Assembly: GCA_002335145.1 (NCBI GenBank) | Contig: DDBV01000007.1 | Span: 1 to 25,260 of the forward strand | Source: Patescibacteria group bacterium UBA2023 | GTDB taxonomy: Bacteria; Patescibacteriota; Gracilibacteria; BD1-5; UBA2023 | DNA: 25,260 nucleotides | Reading direction: 5' to 3' | Part shown: positions 18,969 to 25,260 of the stretch, in pieces | Layout of the letters: each line of letters begins with the position of its first letter | How positions within the stretch are numbered: the stretch's first letter is position 1 | Made by a program: the position numbers and the translations under genes | Notes under the pieces: model-generated | Database searches by the model: none | Told to the model about the DNA's origin: nothing | The model's input: only the letters and a program-made list of their open reading frames with translations

Positions 18969-19185
18969 GGTAGAGGCGGAAAAAAAAGTTCGGCTTTTTC
19001 TTCTTTATTGACTCGTCCGGATTTTCTCCCGATTTCGCGCTTGGTGATTCCCCGGCATTCCGGGCCTTTTTCACGCCGTAGATTGAGGCGACAATCCCTC
19101 CGAGGATGACACCGGTAATGAGGACGTCAGCCTTTTTGAGCGAGATCTTGCGATCATCCGGGGAGTCTTTCTTACGAAAAAGCAT
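18922..19185 (-). CDS. Small single-TM membrane protein
   Basis: An 87-residue protein: a charged N-terminus (MLFRKKDSPDDRKISLKKA), one membrane segment (DVLITGVILGGIVASIYGVKKA, about residues 20-41) and a basic, Lys-rich cytoplasmic-type tail. The layout resembles YtxH-like stress proteins, but there is no diagnostic motif. Its ATG overlaps the stop of the HSP20 gene (TAATG), so the two are coupled. Its 3' end overlaps the secreted-protein gene by 47 bp. There is no UGA; the stop is TAG. It may be part of an envelope-stress unit with HSP20, by position only. Confidence 0.78.
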   Translation of the reverse strand: MLFRKKDSPDDRKISLKKADVLITGVILGGIVASIYGVKKARNAGESPSAKSGENPDESIKKKKPNFFFRLYHAIRYGQDYDGDSHR

Positions 19186-19631
19186 TATCCCTCGAGCTTA
19201 TCGATTTTGATGGTCTTCGAAGCGAACTGGAGTTTCGGTATCTCGATCTGCAGGAGATTGTTGTCTATGGTAGCACGAATTTTATTCAGTGCCAAATTCT
19301 CCGGTAGGATAATGGATCGCGAAAACGGTCCGAAAAAACATTCTCCCACGAGCGTCTGTCGGGACTCGGAATAAACAGCCGGACGGACACGGTTGCCCGA
19401 GAGTGTCATGATATTGCGGGCGAGCGTGATCTCGATCTCGTCCGGGGCAATGCCAGCGACCGGGGCAATGATGATGATAGCACGATCCGTCTCCAGAATG
19501 TCGACAGCGACTTGGCCGACCTCATCGGGAGAGTATTCCTCATCGGCGATCCGTACGGAGATCTCATCTTCAATCCCTTCATCGTGTCCGGGGCGAGCCT
19601 CTTCGTCCGAGACCTTGAAAATCTGAAACAT
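19185..19631 (-). CDS. Small heat-shock protein, HSP20/alpha-crystallin family
   Basis: A 148-residue ATP-independent chaperone that holds unfolding proteins. The alpha-crystallin domain is clear: VDILETDRAIIIIAPVAGI, DEIEITLARNIMTLSGNR, SRSIILPENLALNKIRATI and NNLLQIEIPKL. The N-terminal arm is short and acidic, with a C-terminal KTIKI that resembles the IXI tail motif. I start at the ATG at 19631 (MFQIFKV) because the promoter at 19659-19686 predicts a transcript start near 19652; the longer TTG start at 19682 lies inside the -35 box. There is no UGA. The TAA stop overlaps the next ATG. It follows folC but has its own promoter. Confidence 0.92.
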   Translation of the reverse strand: MFQIFKVSDEEARPGHDEGIEDEISVRIADEEYSPDEVGQVAVDILETDRAIIIIAPVAGIAPDEIEITLARNIMTLSGNRVRPAVYSESRQTLVGECFFGPFSRSIILPENLALNKIRATIDNNLLQIEIPKLQFASKTIKIDKLEG

Positions 19632-19658
19632 ACGCTGATCGGTAATATCTTGGAGGCG

Positions 19659-19686
19659 AGTATATGCGGATCGAATGAACAATCAA
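19659..19686 (-). promoter_or_regulatory. Promoter of the HSP20 operon
   Basis: On the minus strand, TTGATT (19681-19686), a 16-nt spacer and TATACT (19659-19664). Predicted start about 21 nt before the ATG. No CIRCE-type inverted repeat is seen here. Confidence 0.55.
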
Positions 19687-19688
19687 GA

Positions 19689-21047
19689 TTATTGCCGAGC
19701 CTCGAAGAGTCCCATATTCGTGAGGAGGGGATAGAATGTCGAGACGAAGTAGAGTGATCCTGTTGCTACGACGATGCGTTCTTCACCGTTTCTTGTAGCG
19801 AGATTCTGGAGTTCGTTTGAAAGTGACTCAATGATACGGACGTCCCGTCCGGAAATCTCATGCACGAGCGAGCGGAGGTGTCCGAGCCCCTCGGATCGTA
19901 TGGAGTCGCTTCAGACATCGAACGAAGCAATGGCAACTGACTCGACTTCAGGCAGAATATACGAGAGCATTTCCGCATAATTCTTCCCTTCTTTGAATCC
20001 GAGGAGGGCATCGATTCGGGCATCGGGATACATGCTCCGGAGCGTCTGGACAAACGCCTCCATTTTCTGGGGATTGTGAGCCGCATCGATCACGAGCGTT
20101 GTGGAGGCTCCGAGGCGGATTCGATCGAACCGTGCTGGCATTCGCAGTGTTGCGAGCGTTTCACGTACGACCACCCAATTGAGGTCTCGTCCTTGTCGCC
20201 GCATGAATTCTGAAACAGATCGGATAGCGAGGTAGGCATTGCGTGCCTGATGTGCTCCGGCCATGCCACAGAGGATACCGTGCTCGTTATACCGATCATC
20301 ATGGATATCGAATCGTGTCCCGTCCGCCGATACCCCTTGGACCGTGCATACTTCGTCCTGCTCGGGGAAATATGGATCACCTCCTTCCGTCTCACAGACG
20401 AGCGAGAGAATCGGCTGGATTTCGTCCGGCTTTCGTAGTGATATCACGCGATTGCCGCGGTGGATTATGCCCGCCTTCTGAAACATGATTTCCCGTAGCG
20501 TCTCCCCGAGCCAGTGGGTATGATCGTATCCAATATCGCCAATTACGCGGATCGTGTCAGCGCGATCAAGAATATTGGTAGCATCATGGAGACCGCCGCA
20601 CGCGACCTCTACGACAGCAACGTCTACCTCCTCCCGCTTGAATGCGTGGAATGCGAGCATCGTAGAGACTTCCGTATAGCTCGGTCGCCCGTAGGCACTC
20701 GCGCTCATGGCTTCCAGAAATGGAAGAAATGAATTGAGGTGTCCAAGAAACGATGGCTCGTCCATGAAACGTGTCCTGACCATCATTCGCTCGCGGTAGT
20801 CGAGCGTATGGGGTGAGAGATGCAGCCCCGATCGGTATCCGTGAGCCGAAAGCAGGTGATGTGCGATCCAGGCGGTCGAGCCTTTGCCGGAGGTGCCAGC
20901 GATATGAATGGACGGCATCGTATTTTGCACATCGTCGCATATATGGGCGAGATGTCGCCCGCGAGCGTATTTGAATGCTCCATGCGTGGGAAAATCTGCC
21001 GGAATGGAGTAGAGGTACCGAATCGCCGAATCGAAGTCCTGGAACAT
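19689..21047 (-). CDS. folC: Folylpolyglutamate/dihydrofolate synthase FolC (Mur ligase family)
   Basis: A 452-residue FolC, which adds glutamate to folates (and in some bacteria makes dihydrofolate) using ATP. The P-loop IHIAGTSGKGSTAWIAHHLL, SPHTLDYRERM, the central EVACGGLHDATNI (usually EVGLGGRLDATN), GDIGYDHTHWLGETLREI with QKAGII, and VIDAAHNPQKM near the end of the central domain all match in order. One UGA at 19911-19913, read as Gly, restores the C-terminal lobe. This includes EERIVVATGSLYFVS, the usual 'v..GSLyl' closing motif. The stop is TAA. I start at MFQDFDSAIRYLYS (21047) because family members begin this way; the frame is open further upstream with no such match. No other folate gene is in the window. 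Confidence 0.93.
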
Positions 21048-21078
21048 TGCGGAGCGGGTAAGAGGAGAATATCCGGAT

Positions 21079-21105
21079 AGTATACCCAAACCGATATGAA
21101 GTCCA
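21079..21105 (-). promoter_or_regulatory. Possible promoter of folC
   Basis: On the minus strand, TATACT (21079-21084) is preceded by TGGACT (21100-21105) with a 15-nt spacer. Predicted start near 21072, about 25 nt before the ATG. The -10 box is good and the -35 box weak. Confidence 0.35.
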
Positions 21106-21185
21106 TACATCGCCAATTCGAAATTTTGAAAAATTGCCGATATGCGATACCCTATATGGGTATTGTTCGTCATTCTCTCCATACC

Positions 21186-23552
21186 ATGATCACGCCGAAG
21201 TCTGAAAACGATCCGCTCGCGAAAGAGCATCCGTCCGGGAATGAGTCCTCTCTGCTCGATGCGCTCATCGAAGAGGGGGAGCGTGAGCGTGTCTCCGATG
21301 TGCTCGCCGATCCCGCGATACCTCCCACCAATGGATCCGTGCCTCCCGTGTCGGATGTGTCTCCGACCCAGGAAGCTCCTCTTGCACCAAAACTTCCCAA
21401 GAAAAAGGCGAATATTGTCGATTTTCTCAAGTTTCTCGGCGCACTCTTCGTTGTGGGGCTCATCTTTTTCGGGTCGTTTCTTGCGTACATCGTCTTCAAT
21501 CCGGAGAATGCCCAATTCTTCGTAGGCTTCGGTATAAATCCCGCGGATATAAAATCGCTTCTCGCGACACTCGTGAGCGCGATCTTCGGGACGGTCGCCT
21601 TCCTTCTCTCCATCGTGTGGCTCGTATTGCTCTTCCGGGCGATTCGCACCAAGAAGGAGTACCGCCGTAAGAAGACTGTCTCCGTCATCCTGGCGATCTT
21701 TACGGGAATCGTGCTTTTCTCAAGCCTGTCATTGTGGGCCTATCTTATTCAAATTATTGATGCGTCCGACTACGAGAATCCGGATGGGGGAGTGGTTGTC
21801 TATGACAATGATCGTCTCCTATCCGAACAGTACGCCGATTCCGCCAAGATGTACGACTTCGCGAACCTTATTGGTCCAATCACACTGCGCTTCGATCTCG
21901 CATCGAACGTCCGCGTAGTATCGCGCAAAATGCAGATCACATCCTACTCTATCGATTTCGATGCTGATGGGATTGTGGATAAGACCGGAACGGATCCGGC
22001 ACGAGACCAGAGTATCGTCTATACCTACGAGAGTGTCGGCCGATTTGACCCAGTACTTCGCTATGAAGGAACCGATACTGTTACGCGTGAGCCGACCGAA
22101 CAGATCGTGAGCTTGCCGAGTATCGATATTGTCGCGCTCGTGCGAATGGATGTTGTGCCGGAGCGGATGGGCGGTGTCCGCGCCCGGTTCGATGCGGAGG
22201 ATCTCCGTCCTATCGGGAATGTGGAATGGTACGTGGACGGCGACTCCGGATCAGCTCCCGCGAGTACGGACTACCGATTCGCTCCTTCCAAGATTTTCCA
22301 TGAAGATGGGTATGTCTGTCTCTCGGTCTCACAATCCGCGGATGAGCCCGCGAGCTGCGATCGGATCTTCGTGGTGTCTGTAGGAGGACGAGAAAATGCT
22401 ATAGAAGGCGAGATATTCGAAGAACAGGACGTGCTCGACCCGCTGTTCTATGTATTCGATCTCGGAGAAGACGAAGGCAAACTCCGCGTAAAAAACGGAG
22501 GAATAGAGAAGTATGAATGGATCGTGGATAATTCCGCCGTCATTAGTGCCGACCCGACCGCTGAACACAAGTTCGTTGGTTATGGCAAGCATACGATTGC
22601 GGTGAATCTCACGGATCTTATCGGCAATACCCGCAAGATCGAGAAGGAATTTATCATCCGGGAGCGGCTCGTGCTCGATCTGAATGCCGACAAGCAATCT
22701 ATGCCTGTTCGCTACAAGGCCAAGCAGGCGAGCAATGAGAATGTGGAGATTTCCTACGATCCGCGCGCCCGCTCGTACGCGATCAAGAACGTTTCCGTCC
22801 CATCGGAGTTCACGTTCGACGCGCGCGACATGCGCGTAACCGACCCGCTCTACACGCTCGAGAAGGCCGAATGGGACTTCGACAATGATGGAGAATACGA
22901 GACGATCACTCCCGAAGCGACTTTTTCCGTAGACACCCCGAAGCGTCATATCCTTACATCACGATACGTCTTCACGTCCAAGCAGAAGAACGATACCCAG
23001 ACTATCATCGAGACGGTTACTATCGATGCCGAGCGCAAGGAAGTGTACCCCGATTTCACCATTAAGACTTCATCCGACTACGTCCCGACGATTGTCACGG
23101 TCGATGCCTCGGCCTCAAGCGTGCAGCGCGGAACGATCTCAAAATTCATCATCGACTTCGGGCAAGGGCGCGAGCCACAAGAGGGAGATGCAGTACAGAA
23201 TTCTTCCTTCGAGCTTCCCGGTACCTATGACATATCAGTGACGGTCATCCGCGATGACGGAGAGAAAGCGACCCTCACGAAGAAACTCGTTCTCAAAGAG
23301 CAAGACAACCGTATCGTCATAAACACGAGCGTCTCATCCGGTATTGTCGGGCGACAAGTGGATTTTGACAGTGTTGGGACTATTGGCCAGGTGGAGACGT
23401 ACTTCTGGAAATTCGGAGATGGGATCGTCTCGAGCCAGCCGACCCCGACCCATACCTACGAGCAGGCGGGAGACTATACCGTGGAGCTCCGGGTAAAATT
23501 CGCCGATGGCTCGGTGAGAACGCAGTCTCTTCTGTTTTCGGTCAAGAAATAG
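21186..23552 (+). CDS. Three-TM membrane protein with large PKD-domain ectodomain
   Basis: A 788-residue protein without UGA; it ends at TAG. A cytoplasmic, Pro- and acid-rich N-terminus (about 75 residues) is followed by three membrane segments: about 78-103 (FLGALFVVGLIFFGSFLAYI), 121-145 (VSAIFGTVAFLLSIVWLVLL) and 157-180 (VSVILAIFTGIVLFSSLSLW). A roughly 600-residue outer region of beta-sandwich repeats follows. The last repeat is a clear PKD domain: DFDSVGTIGQVETYFWKFGD, then THTYEQAGDYTVELRV. Earlier repeats are more divergent. Two DxDxDG-type loops (DFDADGIVD, DFDNDGEYE) could bind calcium. PKD domains usually serve surface adhesion or protein-protein contact; the partner is unknown. 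I start at the ATG at 21186; the frame is open from 21096. The small exported protein gene follows after 26 nt. Confidence 0.9.
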   Translation: MITPKSENDPLAKEHPSGNESSLLDALIEEGERERVSDVLADPAIPPTNGSVPPVSDVSPTQEAPLAPKLPKKKANIVDFLKFLGALFVVGLIFFGSFLAYIVFNPENAQFFVGFGINPADIKSLLATLVSAIFGTVAFLLSIVWLVLLFRAIRTKKEYRRKKTVSVILAIFTGIVLFSSLSLWAYLIQIIDASDYENPDGGVVVYDNDRLLSEQYADSAKMYDFANLIGPITLRFDLASNVRVVSRKMQITSYSIDFDADGIVDKTGTDPARDQSIVYTYESVGRFDPVLRYEGTDTVTREPTEQIVSLPSIDIVALVRMDVVPERMGGVRARFDAEDLRPIGNVEWYVDGDSGSAPASTDYRFAPSKIFHEDGYVCLSVSQSADEPASCDRIFVVSVGGRENAIEGEIFEEQDVLDPLFYVFDLGEDEGKLRVKNGGIEKYEWIVDNSAVISADPTAEHKFVGYGKHTIAVNLTDLIGNTRKIEKEFIIRERLVLDLNADKQSMPVRYKAKQASNENVEISYDPRARSYAIKNVSVPSEFTFDARDMRVTDPLYTLEKAEWDFDNDGEYETITPEATFSVDTPKRHILTSRYVFTSKQKNDTQTIIETVTIDAERKEVYPDFTIKTSSDYVPTIVTVDASASSVQRGTISKFIIDFGQGREPQEGDAVQNSSFELPGTYDISVTVIRDDGEKATLTKKLVLKEQDNRIVINTSVSSGIVGRQVDFDSVGTIGQVETYFWKFGDGIVSSQPTPTHTYEQAGDYTVELRVKFADGSVRTQSLLFSVKK

Positions 23553-23578
23553 ACGATCGGGGGAATATTCGCGCGCTT

Positions 23579-24079
23579 ATGATGAAATTCTCGCTCATTG
23601 GCATTCTCGCTCTCTGTTCGATGCCAATTGTATTGTGTTGGTCTGTCGATGGTATTCGGGCCCCGTGAGCCATGGCAGAGATACCGTCTTTTTCCGTGGC
23701 TGTCGAATTGTCCGATGAGGCGACGGAATCTCTTCGCGTGCTCGGCGAGACAATCAAAGTGATCACATATTTCGATGGCGATGGCATGCCGCTCGTTCCC
23801 GGCCGGAAGACTGCGCCTTTCCGGGACGTACTCCTCTGACAGGCTGTACGGGAGCTCCCTCCGGACGGTGGTATTGCCGACTTTTCGCACGTCGTTTTTC
23901 CGAGAGATTTTTTCGACCATCTGGATAATCCGGAATACTATCACGTGACGATCAACATCCTCTCCTGACGCCGGGCGGTCGACAGGAATCTCCTCCGGGC
24001 TACTACCTACACCGAGCCCATAGGATTCTTCTCCGGACGAACCATCGTTGCCACGGGAGGATTGATTTTCGGGGAGTAA
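23579..24079 (+). CDS. Small exported protein of unknown function, with three UGA codons
   Basis: A 166-residue frame from ATG 23579 to TAA 24077-24079. It is visible only when TGAs at 23666, 23837 and 23966 are read as Gly, so standard gene calling misses it. It starts with a signal peptide or anchor (MMKFSLIGILALCSMPIVLC). The mature part contains SVAVELSDEATESLRVLGE, a strand pair (TIKVITYFDGDGMPLVPG) and a C-terminal TIVATGGLIFG. The DGDGMPL and paired-strand pattern suggest a beta-rich fold, but I do not recognise a family. Real coding is supported by the signal peptide, by codon choice like its neighbours, and by the terminator right after the stop. It lies 26 nt after the PKD gene, so the two are probably cotranscribed and may act together at the surface. 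Confidence 0.75.
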
Positions 24080-24096
24080 CTTTTTCACGCTTTTGT

Positions 24097-24124
24097 CGGG
24101 ATTGCCGTGACAACCCCGTTTTTT
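24097..24124 (+). terminator. Intrinsic terminator before hisS
   Basis: CGGGATTG (24097-24104) pairs with CAACCCCG (24111-24118) with one A-C mismatch and a 6-nt loop, followed by six T. It closes the PKD/small exported protein unit. The hisS promoter overlaps its 3' half. Confidence 0.65.
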
Positions 24125-24134
24125 CCGATACAAT
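24107..24134 (+). promoter_or_regulatory. Promoter of hisS
   Basis: GTGACA (24107-24112), a 16-nt spacer and TACAAT (24129-24134). Predicted start near 24141, about 18 nt before the ATG. It overlaps the preceding terminator hairpin. Confidence 0.5.
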
Positions 24135-24158
24135 AGGGAGAGCTTTTATCGACCAACC

Positions 24159-25260
24159 ATGATTATCGAACCGAAGAAGATTTCCGGATTCACCGAGCTC
24201 CTCCCGGAGGAGCGCATTGCCGAGCTCGTCCTCATAGACGCGATCCGGCGTACCTACGAGCTCTCGGGCTTCTCGCCCATCGAGACGCCCGCGGCCGAGC
24301 GGCTCGAGGTGCTCGTCTCCAAGTGAGCCGATGACCGCGAGATATACGGCCTGCATCGCATCCATGCCGGAGAGTCGGAGGAGGCGGAGCTCGGGCTCCA
24401 CTTCGATCTCACGGTACCCCTCGCGCGCTACGTGGCGCAGTACTATAACGATCTCACGTTTCCGTTCCGCCGCTACCAGATCCAGAAGGTTTGGCGCGGG
24501 GAGCGTCCTCAGGCCGGGCGAGCCCGTGAGTTCGTGCAGGCCGATGTAGATATTGTCGCTGATGGTGAGTTGCCCATCTCCGCCGATGTAGAGGTAATCG
24601 CTGTCATCCACTCGGTTTTCCGCGAGATCGGATTTTCCGCGTACACCATGCGGATCAATAACCGCAAGATCCTCCGTGGATTTCTCGCATTCCTTGACAT
24701 TCCAGAGAATCTTGTCGGAGAGACGATCCGGCTCATCGACAAGATCGACAAGATCGGCATCTCCAAGATCGAACAGGAGCTCCAGACGCTTCTCGGCTCC
24801 GAGGCGACCGTCTCATCGATCCTCGAATACCTGAAACTCCGGACGCTCTCCAATCGCGACAAGCTCGAGTATCTCGAAGCGGTTGACCACCCGGAAGTCC
24901 GCACTGGTGTCACCGAGTTGCGCGAGGTGTACGAGGGAGTCCTCGCGCTCGGCGTGGACGAAGCGCGCCTTGTTCTCGATCCGGCGATCGCGCGCGGACT
25001 CGATTACTATACTGGGACGATCCTCGAGACTTTCGTGGATGGACATGAATCGCTCGGGAGTATTGCTTCTGGTGGTCGCTACGAGGATCTTGCTTCTAAT
25101 TTTATTAACCGAAAACTCCCCGGAGTCGGGGCATCCATCGGCCAGACACGGCTCTTCTATATACTTCGGGAGCTCGGATACGTGAAGATCACTACCAAGA
25201 CTCCGAGCATCTTCTTCGTTTCGCGATTCGATGACACTCCTGCTGACGCTGCCTATGTTA
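24159..25260 (+). CDS. hisS: Histidyl-tRNA synthetase (5' part, cut by window edge)
   Basis: The first 367 residues of a class II HisRS, which charges tRNA-His; the frame runs off the right edge. Recognisable parts are the N-terminal KISGFTELLPEERIAELVLI, motif 1 region ETPAAERLEVLV, LHFDLTVPLARYVAQ, motif 2 FRRYQIQKVWRGERPQ with REFVQADVDIV, and the histidine-binding loop IARGLDYYTGTILETF followed by ASGGRYEDL and GASIGQTRL. One UGA at 24324-24326, read as Gly, gives SKGADDREIYGL, where the family usually has a K-G pair before (K/R)E-(I/M)Y. The standard code would stop the protein after 55 residues. Motif 3 and the anticodon-binding domain continue toward the edge. It is a single-promoter gene. 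Confidence 0.95.

Noticed and set aside
6092..24326. Multiple broken genes as pseudogenes or frameshift errors
   Set aside because: Every break is an in-frame TGA with no frame change, in unrelated essential genes, and at conserved glycines. Recoding explains all of them.

Overview
This 25.3-kb window reads as bacterial chromosome from a lineage that decodes UGA as glycine (translation table 25, known from Gracilibacteria/BD1-5 and Absconditabacteria/SR1). Under the standard code at least ten conserved or long genes are cut by TGA. Read as Gly, each becomes one full-length protein, and several TGAs fall on glycines conserved across the family: LigA helix-hairpin-helix and BRCT, RNase HII 'GD', AbrB 'SKGQ', the membrane fusion protein 'VGQ'. 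I count 24 in-frame UGA codons in the genes called here. Every gene whose end is visible stops at TAA (9) or TAG (9), never TGA. Base composition looks slightly above 50% G+C by eye. The surface-layer (SLH) protein, lipoprotein signals and lack of Shine-Dalgarno sequences also fit a small CPR-type bacterium.

Layout. 1-87: C-terminal tail of an unknown gene. 241-2826: an 861-residue unknown protein with a twin-arginine-type signal, then a terminator. 2917-3573 (-): HAD-family hydrolase. 3841-5937: surface protein with three SLH modules. 5993-8095 (-): NAD-dependent DNA ligase. 8229-8318 (-): tRNA-Ser(GGA). 8461-11056 (+): ispG, a DsbA-like lipoprotein and RNase HII. 11152-16883 (-): an AbrB-type regulator, an unusually long membrane fusion lipoprotein and an RND transporter in one operon. 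17066-18163 (+): exported coiled-coil/TPR protein. 18216-19631 (-): HSP20, a small membrane protein and a secreted four-cysteine protein, with folC (19689-21047) just upstream. 21186-24079 (+): a large three-TM PKD-domain protein and a small exported protein. 24159 to the right edge: histidyl-tRNA synthetase.

Genes fall into housekeeping (ligA, rnhB, ispG, folC, hisS, tRNA-Ser) and cell envelope (SLH, PKD, RND/MFP, DsbA-like, Tat-signal and secreted unknowns). Most transcription units can be given a promoter of one style, TTGAnn-N16-TAnnAT, about 20-40 nt before the ATG, and perfect hairpin terminators separate convergent units. The AbrB operon promoter carries a 32-bp palindrome over its -10 box, a likely operator.

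The items most worth a second look are the code change and the genes it hides from standard gene callers, the Tat-signal protein with faint ion-transporter-like motifs, the AbrB palindrome, and an RND pump whose fusion protein has a roughly 440-residue hairpin in a cell that also makes an SLH protein.
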